DNA from: CAYZJV01 sp049310885
Lineage (GTDB): Bacteria > Spirochaetota > Spirochaetia > Sphaerochaetales > Sphaerochaetaceae
DNA: 64,000 nucleotides
Direction of reading: 5' to 3'
Assembly: GCF_049310885.1 (NCBI RefSeq)
Contig: NZ_JBMDYO010000004.1
Coordinates: 124,001-188,000 of the forward strand
Below, one piece after another: positions 18,604-27,349 of the stretch. Below the pieces are notes generated by a model, which was not told the DNA's origin, made no database searches, and was given only the letters and a program-made list of their open reading frames with translations. The stretch's first letter is position 1, and every line of letters starts with the position of its first letter. The position numbers were made by a program, and so were the translations under genes.

Positions 18604-20712
18604 TTATTTTGATTCCTTCTCTTCGATAGCATCGATGTAGCTGAGATTCAATCTACCCATCCGGTCGACTTCGATCAGTTTTACGGGAACTACCTGGTTT
18701 ACACTCAATACATCGTTCACGTTATTTACTCTACTCTTGGAGAGCTTACTGATATGACAGAGACCCTCCTTGCCTGGAAGGATTTCAATGAAAGCACCAA
18801 AATCCATAATCCTTTTTACCGTGCCGGTATAGATTCTTCCTACTTCAGGTTCTTCAACGATTGATTTGACCAGATCGAGAGCTTTTTGTGCACTTGCACT
18901 ATTCTTACCATAAATGGTGACAGTGCCGTCGTTCTCGATATTTACTTCTGCTCCAGTTTGCTCTGCGATCCCCTTGATGGTTTTTCCACCGGTACCGATA
19001 ACAGCTCCGATTTTCTCTTCATCAACTTTAATAGTTAGGATTTTTGGAGCATATTCGGAGATATCCTCACGCGGAGCATTCAATGAATCGTTCATGATTC
19101 CCAGAATATGCATGCGCCCCTCTTTCGCTTGGGAGAGAGCCTTTGCCATAATCTCACGGGTTACTCCCGCAATCTTGATATCCATCTGGAAAGCAGTAAT
19201 TCCATCTTTAGTTCCCGCTACCTTGAAGTCCATATCACCAAGGTGGTCTTCCTCACCAAGGATATCGCTTAGGACGACATAGTTATTATAATCGGCTCCT
19301 TCGGTAATCAATCCCATAGCTATACCAGCGACAGGTTGCAATATCTTAACACCAGCATCCATAAGTGAGAGACACCCACCACAGACACTCGCCATTGAAG
19401 AAGATCCATTCGATTCAAGGATTTCAGATACTACTCTCATGGTATACGGAAAATCATCTTTTGATGGAAGAACTCCCTCAAGTGCACGTTGGGCAAGGTG
19501 GCCATGTCCAATCTCACGTCGTCCAGTACCCAAACGGCCGGTCTCACCGACACTAAACGGAGGGAAGTTGTAGTGCAACATAAAGTTACTAAAATGTTTC
19601 TCTCCATCGATAGTATCGAACATCTGCTCATCCCTGGCTGTTCCCAAGGTTGTAGATGCCAATGCCTGAGTTTCTCCACGTGTGAATAACGCACTTCCAT
19701 GGGTTCTGGGTAAGACTCCGACTTCACAAGTGATAGGTCTGATCTCATTGACCTTTCTGCCGTCGGTCCTTACTCCATCATTGAGAATTGAAGCCCGGAG
19801 GATTTCGTATTCGAGATCCTCAAACATTGCTTTGACCTTGTCAACTTTGTTGTCATCATCCAAGACGTCTGCAAATTTCTCAAGGACTTCCTCTTTTACT
19901 TTTGCAAGAGCCGCATAACGCTCCATCTTACCGATAACAAAACTCGCTTCCTTATAGAGGGGATATGCATATTCCCGAATAGGATCGAGGAATGAGAGAT
20001 CCTCCTCGACGACTTCCATCATTGGCAACTTTTCTTTCCCTGCTAACTGGGCTAATTCTTTTTGTAATTTACACAAATCGGCAATTACCGGTTGTGCAGT
20101 CTCGATAGCCTCAAGCATCATCTCTTCCGATACCTGCTTTGCTCCACCTTCAACCATGGTAATACCATCTTCGGTTCCAGCTACGATGATCTCCAATTTT
20201 GCATCATCGATCTGTTGGAATGTCGGATTTACCACAAAGGCATTATCGATATATGCAATTCGGACGGCAGCTGTAGGACCATTGAAGGGGATATCACTGA
20301 TTGCTACAGCAGCAGAAGATGCGATCATCGCAATGATATCGGGTGGGTTGACCATATCGGAACTTACAACAGTTGGAACTACCTGTATTTCGCGGCCAAA
20401 TGCCTTATCGAACAATGGTCGCATTGGACGGTCTATTAATCGACTGACAAGAATTTCTTTATCTTTTGGCCGACCTTCCCTCTTGAGGAAACCTCCAGGG
20501 ATTTTGCCTGCCGCATAATATTTCTCATTGTATTCAACTTGGAGGGGAACGTAATCAAGCGGTTTTTCGGGTGCCCTTCCACTACAGACAGTTGCAAGGA
20601 CCGCACTGCCTTCATAACGTGCATACACAGCGCCATTAGCCTGTTTAGCCATTTTTCCGGTTTCAAGTACTAATTCACCGGAACCAATTTTCATACTTAC
20701 TGATTTCATCAT
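18604..20712 (-). CDS. pnp: Polyribonucleotide nucleotidyltransferase (PNPase)
   Basis: A 702-residue phosphorolytic 3'-5' exoribonuclease with two RNase PH domains (about 10-225 and 310-545). The first contains FLKREGRPKDKEILVSRLID, the second GTGRREIGHGHLAQRAL and the catalytic region MDFKVAGTKDGITAFQMDIK. A KH domain (IGAVIGTGGKTIKGIAEQTG) and a C-terminal S1 domain (GRIYTGTVKRIMDFGAFIEI) follow. It lies downstream of rpsO with a 122-base spacer holding a long imperfect hairpin, like the E. coli rpsO-pnp arrangement, in which such a hairpin is cut by RNase III and mediates autoregulation. Two adjacent ATGs follow an AGGAAAG site. Confidence 0.97.
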   Translation of the reverse strand: MMKSVSMKIGSGELVLETGKMAKQANGAVYARYEGSAVLATVCSGRAPEKPLDYVPLQVEYNEKYYAAGKIPGGFLKREGRPKDKEILVSRLIDRPMRPLFDKAFGREIQVVPTVVSSDMVNPPDIIAMIASSAAVAISDIPFNGPTAAVRIAYIDNAFVVNPTFQQIDDAKLEIIVAGTEDGITMVEGGAKQVSEEMMLEAIETAQPVIADLCKLQKELAQLAGKEKLPMMEVVEEDLSFLDPIREYAYPLYKEASFVIGKMERYAALAKVKEEVLEKFADVLDDDNKVDKVKAMFEDLEYEILRASILNDGVRTDGRKVNEIRPITCEVGVLPRTHGSALFTRGETQALASTTLGTARDEQMFDTIDGEKHFSNFMLHYNFPPFSVGETGRLGTGRREIGHGHLAQRALEGVLPSKDDFPYTMRVVSEILESNGSSSMASVCGGCLSLMDAGVKILQPVAGIAMGLITEGADYNNYVVLSDILGEEDHLGDMDFKVAGTKDGITAFQMDIKIAGVTREIMAKALSQAKEGRMHILGIMNDSLNAPREDISEYAPKILTIKVDEEKIGAVIGTGGKTIKGIAEQTGAEVNIENDGTVTIYGKNSASAQKALDLVKSIVEEPEVGRIYTGTVKRIMDFGAFIEILPGKEGLCHISKLSKSRVNNVNDVLSVNQVVPVKLIEVDRMGRLNLSYIDAIEEKESK

Positions 20713-20771
20713 TCTTTCCTACTTCTTTTGTTCTTTTTTCTACGTATGATAAGATGGGCTATAAATGGGAA

Positions 20772-20807
20772 CAGCCCCTGAAGTCCTTTTTAAGGATTCC
20801 GAGGCTG
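20772..20807 (-). promoter_or_regulatory. Long imperfect hairpin between rpsO and pnp (candidate RNase III processing site)
   Basis: A 36-base inverted repeat has CAGCC/GGCTG outer arms and TCCTT/AAGGA inner arms, with a few mismatches and one bulge. It is not followed by a T-run, so it is a poor terminator. The position matches the RNase III hairpin in the E. coli pnp leader; function here is inferred. Confidence 0.5.
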
Positions 20808-20834
20808 GTCCATACATTTCACAACACCCATCAA

Positions 20835-21101
20835 CTATTTTCTCAACTCAAGCTTCTGAATGAGTTCGCGATATCTATTGACATCCTCATTGCGTACGTA
20901 CTTGAGTAGGCGGCGCCTGGCACCAACCATCTTAAGCAGTCCACGACGACTTGCATGATCTTTAGGAAACTTCTTGAAATGGTCCTGAAGGTCACGAATT
21001 CTCGCGGTAAGCAATGCGATTTGGACTTCGGAAGAACCCGTATTGGTTTCTGTACCACCAAATTCGGCGATAATCTGAGCTTTCATCTCTTTTGTCAACA
21101 T
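20835..21101 (-). CDS. rpsO: 30S ribosomal protein S15
   Basis: An 88-residue S15, the usual length, which binds 16S rRNA helices at the three-way junction and is an early assembly protein. The signature TGSSEVQIALLTARIRDLQDHFKKFPKDHASRRGLLKMV and the terminal RRRLLKYV region are intact. An AAGGAG site lies 10 bases before the ATG and overlaps the end of ribF. pnp follows on the same strand, an order conserved across bacteria. Confidence 0.98.
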   Translation of the reverse strand: MLTKEMKAQIIAEFGGTETNTGSSEVQIALLTARIRDLQDHFKKFPKDHASRRGLLKMVGARRRLLKYVRNEDVNRYRELIQKLELRK

Positions 21102-21103
21102 AT

Positions 21104-21958
21104 TTACGTCAACTCCTTTATAAATTGCAAATTGTCATACCTCACAGTTCCTTCCGGACTAGCATGGGGGACGCTTACCGTCGGATTAGATGTGTCTGTC
21201 AATGTAAGAAACTCTCCATCGATCAAAGCAGTCATCTTCTTCTCCGACCTGTCGGCCATGATAAGAACGGTTTCGTACACTCCTGGTGGCGGCAGTAGTT
21301 GCACGAAAGAACCGATTGGGAAATGCAGGGGATATTCGCTGTTCCTGGAAGGAATATGGGCCAAGTCCACCGAATAGTACCTGCCGAGCTGTAACGGAAT
21401 TTCCGATACTTTGCCCTTCGTGAGAGTTATCCGCACTACCGTGCTGCTATCATCTGTCCCATCGTTAAGCTTATACATCTGTGGAACAACAAGTTTTGCT
21501 CCATTTGTGTATTTGGGTACTATTTCCTGAAGTTCCTCTACTCCTGTATCGGCATGGGAACCACAACGGAAATTTTCTCCTACTACAACGGCCTGGACAT
21601 CAAACATACCGCAACAGCGGGCGATGAACTCCTCTCCAGTCAGTTTACTGAAATCGGGAGAAAAGTCAATCACAACCAAATAATCAACTTCAAGTTTGGA
21701 AAAGAAATCGGTGCTCTGACGAAGGCTCATAAGAGGCTTGTCAAATGGATTTCGACCAATCATAGTTTTTGGATTTTGGGCGAAAGTTATGACTACAGTC
21801 TTGCTGCCTTGATTCCCTTTAGCCAGATCGACGGCAGAAGTGATGATACGTTGATGACCAATATGCAATCCATCATAGACTCCAATGGCCAGAACAGCTT
21901 TTTCTTTAGCCAGCTCTCTAGAAGCCAATAACTGGTCAAAATCATGTATCTCAATCAT
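21104..21958 (-). CDS. ribF: RibF-type FMN adenylyltransferase with divergent C-terminal half
   Basis: A 284-residue protein. The N-terminal nucleotidyltransferase domain of FAD synthetase is clear: GVYDGLHIGHQRII (family GxFDGxHxGH) near 25 and DSSTVVRITLTKGKV near 165-180, followed by LGRYYSVD. The usual FEPHP motif is replaced by FAQNP. The C-terminal about 100 residues occupy the place of the riboflavin kinase domain, but I cannot find its PTAN motif, the NIG(V/T)RPT region or the ExxxxDF motif; only GVYET remains. It may therefore be monofunctional. I chose the ATG at 21958, which overlaps truB by 4 bases. Confidence 0.82.
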   Translation of the reverse strand: MIEIHDFDQLLASRELAKEKAVLAIGVYDGLHIGHQRIITSAVDLAKGNQGSKTVVITFAQNPKTMIGRNPFDKPLMSLRQSTDFFSKLEVDYLVVIDFSPDFSKLTGEEFIARCCGMFDVQAVVVGENFRCGSHADTGVEELQEIVPKYTNGAKLVVPQMYKLNDGTDDSSTVVRITLTKGKVSEIPLQLGRYYSVDLAHIPSRNSEYPLHFPIGSFVQLLPPPGVYETVLIMADRSEKKMTALIDGEFLTLTDTSNPTVSVPHASPEGTVRYDNLQFIKELT

Positions 21959-22863
21959 ACGATACCCTTCTCCATACAAGGTAAAGCATACACTTTATTG
22001 GGAATTCCTTGGTTATCAATTCCGGTAATAGCAAGAAGTATGCCCTCTTCATCGATAATCATGGCATATTCGTCATCCTTATGCAAATCGGAACGTAGGA
22101 TACCGTTCTTTTTTGGGAGGTTGCCATAAGTCAAACGGTGAGCCGATTTCGTATCGACGACCACAGACCCTATATGGGGAAGTCTAGAGATTCGCGCAGC
22201 ACTTTCTTGTCCGTGGAGCTGTAATGTTTCACTATCATCGGGATCTATTGCTTCTTTAACCAAATATGGTCCAATTGCCGTGCGTTCAAGCGCGGTTAGA
22301 TGGCCTTTTGATCCACAAGCTATAGCGATATCTCGGGCAAGAGATCGGATATAGGTTCCCTTAGAACAATGAACTTCCAACTGAAGTACCGGAGCACTCC
22401 AAGAGATAATCTTCAGTGCATGGATGGTAACTTTTCGTGTTGGCATCTCTACCTCTTCTCCAGCTCGAGCCATCTTATATGCTCTTTTACCATCAATATG
22501 TACAGCAGAATATTGTGGTGGGGCTTGATCAATTGTCCCCAAAAATTGGGACTCAAGTACAGCAGAAATCTCATCAATTGAAGGCACTTCAGCTGTTGCC
22601 ACCACTTCTCCTTCAGGGTCAAGTGTAGAAGTCTCTTTTCCGAAAAGTATCGTAGCAATATACCGTTTGTCCAGATTCGAGAACAATGGGTTCAACTTAG
22701 TGAATGTTCCCGTAAGTACAATCATCAAACCCTCGGCAAATTTATCGAGAGTTCCAGCATGTCCTACTTTTTTAGAAATTGTTCGTTTTACCGGTTTCAG
22801 AGACGCAAAGGATGTAACTCCAGATGGTTTGTATAAAAGTAAAAGGGAAGAACTACTTCTCAT
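21955..22863 (-). CDS. truB: tRNA pseudouridine-55 synthase TruB
   Basis: A 302-residue enzyme that makes Psi55 in the T loop of tRNAs. Motif I KPSGVTSF and the catalytic motif GHAGTLDKFAEGLMIVLTG (Asp within TLD) are present, as are YIATILFGKETSTLDPEG and the RNA-contact KRAYKMARAGEEVEMPTR. CSKGTYIRSLARDIA also fits. A GTG lies just before the chosen ATG. The start overlaps the 3' end of rbfA by 11 bases. The order rbfA-truB-ribF-rpsO-pnp is a widely conserved operon. Confidence 0.96.
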   Translation of the reverse strand: MRSSSSLLLLYKPSGVTSFASLKPVKRTISKKVGHAGTLDKFAEGLMIVLTGTFTKLNPLFSNLDKRYIATILFGKETSTLDPEGEVVATAEVPSIDEISAVLESQFLGTIDQAPPQYSAVHIDGKRAYKMARAGEEVEMPTRKVTIHALKIISWSAPVLQLEVHCSKGTYIRSLARDIAIACGSKGHLTALERTAIGPYLVKEAIDPDDSETLQLHGQESAARISRLPHIGSVVVDTKSAHRLTYGNLPKKNGILRSDLHKDDEYAMIIDEEGILLAITGIDNQGIPNKVYALPCMEKGIV

Positions 22864-23212
22864 CACTTGTATGTAAACTGTCGATCAGCTCATTCATTGC
22901 CTGAGCTTCTTTTAGAGAGGTATCTGCTTTAAACCGTAATTTTGGAGTATTTCGGGTCTTGAGAATGGCTGCAAGTCTCATTTGGATAAACCCTGCTGCA
23001 CTTTGCAATGCTGCAACCGACTGTTCCAAAGTCTTGTCTTCAACAAATGAAGAGACCCAGACGGTTGCATAAGCCTTATCCTTGGAAAGAGAAACGTCAC
23101 TTACAGATACGAATTGACTGAGCCCGTGATGTTTAATCTCACGGGTCACAATCATCGTACTGATAGCTTCCTGAATGCGTTTTTCTAATCGCTGATGAAT
23201 ATAATCACTCAT
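22853..23212 (-). CDS. rbfA: Ribosome-binding factor A
   Basis: A 119-residue KH-fold protein that assists late 30S maturation at the 16S 5' end. The family features LEKRIQEAISTMIV near the N terminus, VSDVSLSKDKAYATVWVS, and ALQSAAGFIQMRLAAILKTRNTPKLRFKADTSL with the typical R-LxR-xP-LxF pattern are all seen. It overlaps infB by 8 bases and truB by 11, consistent with translational coupling. Confidence 0.95.
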   Translation of the reverse strand: MSDYIHQRLEKRIQEAISTMIVTREIKHHGLSQFVSVSDVSLSKDKAYATVWVSSFVEDKTLEQSVAALQSAAGFIQMRLAAILKTRNTPKLRFKADTSLKEAQAMNELIDSLHTSDEK

Positions 23213-25862
23213 TTACTTTCAACTTCTTCGCTATTTCAATAATATCCACGACCTCCAGGATATCTCCACTTTGGAGATTCTGGAAATTGTCAATTCCGAC
23301 TCCACATTCGAATCCTTCCGATACTTCCTTTGCATCATCCTTGAAACGCTTGAGAGAAGAGATTTTTCCAGTATGGAGTTTGATACCATCCCGTATAACA
23401 TTGACCATGGCATTTCGTCTAATCTTACCGTTGGTAACATAACATCCCGCGATCACGCCAATTTTCGGAACTTTGAAAGTGTCACGCACTTCAACCTGAC
23501 CGATGACAATCTCCTTCTGTTCTGGAGCAAGCATGCCTTCCATGGCATCTCGGATATCGTCGACAGCATCGTAGATGATATTGTACTTACGGATTTCAAT
23601 CTTTTCACGTTCTGCAAGGGTCTGGGCTCTCGGTGTAGGTCTGACATTGAATCCCAATACGAGAGCTTCTGATGCAATAGCTAAGTTGATATCGTCTTCA
23701 ATGATCGCACCGGCAGATGCTCTGATAACATTGAGTCGAATCTCGTCTGTAGAAAGTTTCTCAAGCGCAGTCTGTACTGCTTCAACCGAGCCTTGTACAT
23801 CACCCTTGATAATTACATTGAACTCCTGAATCGAACCGTCCTGCATCTTGTCAAAGATGTTATCCAGAGTAACTTTCTTGACATTCTTTGCTTGGCCGAG
23901 ACGTTCGAGCTCCTGTCTTTTGGCACCAACCTGACGAGCTTGTTTCTCGTTTTCTGTAACCTGGAAAGGATCTCCAGCACCCGGAATATCACTCAACCCG
24001 GTAATCTCGACAGGAGTAGCAGGTCCAGCTTCGTTGATACGATTACCATGGTCATCAACCATTGCTCGTACTTTTCCGGGATAGATTCCTGCAACAAAAT
24101 TGTCACCAACCCGTAAAGTACCCCGCTCCACTATCAATGAAGCTACGATACCACGACCTTGGTCAATTCGTGATTCGAGCACCTTACCTTCAGCGCGTAC
24201 CGTCGGATTGGCTCTCAGTTCAAGCATCTCTGCCTGCAGGAGAATGGAATCAAGCAATTCGTCGATACCGATACCCTTCAAAGCAGAAATTTCACAATAG
24301 AGTGTATCACCACCCCAATCTTCAGGCATGAGGCCATGGTCACTCAACTGCTGCTTAACACGATCGACATTGGCTTCATGCAAATCGATCTTATTTACAG
24401 CCACAATAATCGGGACTTTTGCCGCTTTAGCGTGGTCGATAGCCTCTATGGTCTGTGGCATAACACCATCATTGGCTGCGACGACAAGTATAACGATATC
24501 CGTTACCTGTGCACCGCGGGCTCTCATCATGGTAAATGCTGCGTGTCCTGGGGTATCGAGGAATACGATATCACCTTTTTGGGGTAAGGTGACCTTGTAG
24601 GCTCCGATATGCTGAGTTATTCCACCGAATTCATCGGCCACGACATCGGTTGATCGAATAGCATCGAGCAGTTTCGTCTTACCATGGTCGACATGTCCCA
24701 TAATCGTTACGATTGGAGCACGGTCTTCCATTTCCTTAGGAGTATCATCCTCGGTGGCTATCAATGTTTCATCATACAATGAAACGATATTGACTTCACA
24801 ATTGTACTCATTGGCAATCAGGGTAGCCACATCGGAATCGATCTGCTGGTTAATGGTAACCATCATACCCATTTTAAGAAGTTTTCCGATTACTTCCGAT
24901 GCTTTTAAATTCATTTTCTTTGCGAGATCGGAAACAGTAATGACTTCCATGATGTCGATTTTCTTAGGAATCGGATTGGCACGATGCTGACTCTTCCTTT
25001 TGATCTGGAAATCACGTTCATTATCACGATCTGGCTTGGAGAAGTCTTTCTTTTTCCTATAGACCTTCTTCGCAGGTTTTTGGGAAACACCCTCGAGATT
25101 GGCTGGTGGTGCTCCTCCTGGAGCGCTAGGACGAGGTCCTCTATTACCACCAAATCCGCCAGGGCGACCTCCTCCGAAAGGTGGTCTGCCTCCGGATGGA
25201 CCTCCTGGACGACCTCCACCAAATGGTGGTCTACCACCACCAGGAGCTCCTTGAGGTGGCCTACCTTGGTACCCAGGTCTTCCTTGCGGAGGTCGGTTGG
25301 CATATCCACCAACCTGTCCTACCTGACGAGTACCTCCACTTGGAGCAGCAGGTCTAGGAGTATTGGCATTGTTTTTCCTCCACTCTGCATGGGCATGGGC
25401 AGTTTGGCCTTGTCCGGGTACAGGAGGAAGATCTTTCGGTGCCCTCACTATTGGAGTAGAGGGTCCTGCATTTGGCGTTCGTCTGAAAGGATGGTCACCA
25501 GTCTTTTTCTGGGGAGTCTTGGTCGAATCTTTCTCTACAACCTTTTTCGACTCTTTCTTGTCGGAAGCAGCGACGGAAGATTTTTCTGTGGTCTCTTTCG
25601 TCGTTGTTCCGACAGTGCCTTCTTGAGCCTTTGTCTCCGGTTTCTGTTCAACTTTTTCAACCGGTTTTTCGACAGGTTTCTCAATGGGCTTAGCCTGCGG
25701 TCTAACGACCACTACCTTTTTTTTCACCACAACCACTTTTTTCTTCTCAACAGGTCGCGTAGATTCAGACTCCTCTTTCTGGGGAGGTTGGTTGGCATTC
25801 TGTGCCGATCCACGCGCATGTTTGATCAGGGTTGTCTTTGGTTTCTTATCTTCTTCCGTCAT
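23205..25862 (-). CDS. infB: Translation initiation factor IF-2
   Basis: An 885-residue GTPase that delivers fMet-tRNA to the 30S subunit and promotes subunit joining. The G domain has GHVDHGKT (G1), a GGITQHIGAY switch I, DTPGHAAFTMMRARG (G3) and NKID (G4), followed by IF2 domains II-IV. The N-terminal about 310 residues are low complexity: a run of K/V repeats, then P/G/R-rich repeats (GRPPFGGGRPGG twice) and a basic YRKKKDF segment, before a short IF2_N fold (ITVSDLAKKMNLKASEVIGKLLKMG). I chose the ATG at 25862; a TTG four codons upstream is possible but crowds its ribosome site. Confidence 0.96.
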   Translation of the reverse strand: MTEEDKKPKTTLIKHARGSAQNANQPPQKEESESTRPVEKKKVVVVKKKVVVVRPQAKPIEKPVEKPVEKVEQKPETKAQEGTVGTTTKETTEKSSVAASDKKESKKVVEKDSTKTPQKKTGDHPFRRTPNAGPSTPIVRAPKDLPPVPGQGQTAHAHAEWRKNNANTPRPAAPSGGTRQVGQVGGYANRPPQGRPGYQGRPPQGAPGGGRPPFGGGRPGGPSGGRPPFGGGRPGGFGGNRGPRPSAPGGAPPANLEGVSQKPAKKVYRKKKDFSKPDRDNERDFQIKRKSQHRANPIPKKIDIMEVITVSDLAKKMNLKASEVIGKLLKMGMMVTINQQIDSDVATLIANEYNCEVNIVSLYDETLIATEDDTPKEMEDRAPIVTIMGHVDHGKTKLLDAIRSTDVVADEFGGITQHIGAYKVTLPQKGDIVFLDTPGHAAFTMMRARGAQVTDIVILVVAANDGVMPQTIEAIDHAKAAKVPIIVAVNKIDLHEANVDRVKQQLSDHGLMPEDWGGDTLYCEISALKGIGIDELLDSILLQAEMLELRANPTVRAEGKVLESRIDQGRGIVASLIVERGTLRVGDNFVAGIYPGKVRAMVDDHGNRINEAGPATPVEITGLSDIPGAGDPFQVTENEKQARQVGAKRQELERLGQAKNVKKVTLDNIFDKMQDGSIQEFNVIIKGDVQGSVEAVQTALEKLSTDEIRLNVIRASAGAIIEDDINLAIASEALVLGFNVRPTPRAQTLAEREKIEIRKYNIIYDAVDDIRDAMEGMLAPEQKEIVIGQVEVRDTFKVPKIGVIAGCYVTNGKIRRNAMVNVIRDGIKLHTGKISSLKRFKDDAKEVSEGFECGVGIDNFQNLQSGDILEVVDIIEIAKKLKVNE
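25125..25312 (-). repeat. Gly/Pro/Arg-rich coding repeat in the IF-2 N-terminal region
   Basis: DNA encoding repeated GGRPPFGGGRPGG units and related PPQGRP units. Two copies of the 12-residue unit are nearly identical at the protein level. It is a low-complexity, probably disordered tract whose length may vary between strains. Confidence 0.75.
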
Positions 25863-25874
25863 AATTTCTCTCAA

Positions 25875-27347
25875 CTACTCCTCGTCTTCTTCCACTTCTT
25901 CAACTTCTTCGAAACTCAGGCCGACACCACAATTGGGACAACTTGTCATGTCGGGGGTCAACTGATGACCACATTCGGGGCAGAGGAATTGTTGTTCTAC
26001 TTCATTCTCATCCTCTTCCTCCACAATGTCGACATATTCTCCGAGGACGCCGTGGATCTTACGTACCTCATCTTCCGTTATATCGCCAAGACTTTCAATC
26101 TCTTCTTCACTAAGATTCACAAACTCTTCAACCGTGTAGATATCGTGGAATTGCAGTTTATCAATCAGCTGCTTGTCCAACTCTGCGATATCACTGAGCA
26201 TCAATTCACCCTCTTCCTCTTCGAAATATTCAGTTTCGAATTCCGGAATATCGCTGAACAGTGCATCTACCCGTTCCTTGGTCTCAATATCCAAGTCCAT
26301 CTCACGATATTGGTCAAGTGTCTTTACATCTATAATCCAGTCAGCAAGCTTATTCGCAAGCCTAACATTTATACCCTGCTTACCAATGGCAAGTGAGAGC
26401 TGTGAATCTTCAACAACCGCAATCGCCATCCGTTTGCCTTCATCAAGTACGACTACCTTCTTCACTTCAGCAGGCGATAGACAGTTCTTGATGTACTCGA
26501 TGGGATTGGGATCATACCGTAGAACGTCAATACGTTCTCCTTCCATCTCCCTCATGATAGTCTGAACTCGGATTCCCTTCAAGCCGACACAGGCTCCAAC
26601 CGGATCAAGATCGGTTCTATGAGAGTATACTGCTACTTTCGTCCTATAGCCGGGTTCTCGGACTATCTTGTGGATTTCAATGGAATGGTCATAAATCTCG
26701 GGTATCTCAAGTTCAAATAACTTCCGTACGAATTCAGAGTGCGTACGGGATAGAATCACACGGAGCTGTCCATGCTCAGGCTTTTCCACCTGGTGTACAT
26801 AACATTTTATCTTGTCGTTCTTCCTATAGATTTCGCGAGGACTTTGGAAGCGTTTAGGAAGAATTCCTTCAATCTTGCCAAGGTCAATGAACATGTCTCC
26901 ATTAGATTCCCGCTGATAATAACCGATGATCATTTCTCCCTCTTTGGTCTTGTATTCCGAGTAGAGGGTGTCCTTTTGGATTTCCCGTAGATCTTGTTTT
27001 GCCTTCTGTTTGGCACTCTGTACAGAAATACGATCGAAAGTCTTCGGATCAATAGGAATCATGATCTCGTCTCCAACTTCACATTCTTCATGAAGTTCTC
27101 GGGCTTCCGACAAAGAAATCTCATCGAATTCACCATCGAATTCGTCATCGTCAACAATCATCTTCTTTGCAAATAATTGGACATTGTCATGATTTTCATT
27201 GAATTCTACCACTGCATTATCGCTGGTTCCGAACTTTCTCTTATATGCGGCTAGCAATAGACCCCTAATGGTCTCAAGTACGAGGTCTTCACTGATTCCC
27301 CTTTCGTTAACGAGATTACGTATTGCATCTCCCAAATCATTGGACAT
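25875..27347 (-). CDS. nusA: Transcription termination/antitermination factor NusA with C-terminal zinc ribbon
   Basis: A 490-residue NusA: N-terminal RNAP-binding domain (1-130, LVNERGISEDLVLETIRGLL), S1 domain (about 135-200, GEMIIGYYQRES), KH1 and KH2 (about 205-345, including DPVGACVGLKGIRVQTIMRE and LSLAIGKQGINVRLANKL). A helix-hairpin-helix segment (about 385-440, EEIESLGDITEDEVRKIHG) follows. Then come CPEC at 456-459 and CPNC at 470-473, spaced by 10 residues, a typical zinc ribbon, and an acidic tail. I do not know this extension from the E. coli or Bacillus proteins. It starts at ATG 27347 with GGAGGA upstream. It lies 2 bases after rimP and 12 before infB. Confidence 0.95.
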   Translation of the reverse strand: MSNDLGDAIRNLVNERGISEDLVLETIRGLLLAAYKRKFGTSDNAVVEFNENHDNVQLFAKKMIVDDDEFDGEFDEISLSEARELHEECEVGDEIMIPIDPKTFDRISVQSAKQKAKQDLREIQKDTLYSEYKTKEGEMIIGYYQRESNGDMFIDLGKIEGILPKRFQSPREIYRKNDKIKCYVHQVEKPEHGQLRVILSRTHSEFVRKLFELEIPEIYDHSIEIHKIVREPGYRTKVAVYSHRTDLDPVGACVGLKGIRVQTIMREMEGERIDVLRYDPNPIEYIKNCLSPAEVKKVVVLDEGKRMAIAVVEDSQLSLAIGKQGINVRLANKLADWIIDVKTLDQYREMDLDIETKERVDALFSDIPEFETEYFEEEEGELMLSDIAELDKQLIDKLQFHDIYTVEEFVNLSEEEIESLGDITEDEVRKIHGVLGEYVDIVEEEDENEVEQQFLCPECGHQLTPDMTSCPNCGVGLSFEEVEEVEEDEE

Positions 27348-27349
27348 TG

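Noticed and set aside
24984..26396. Long plus-strand open frame opposite infB and nusA
   Set aside because: It is antisense to two conserved genes and its amino-acid composition reflects the G/P/R and E-rich repeats of the opposite strand; no ribosome site or family match.
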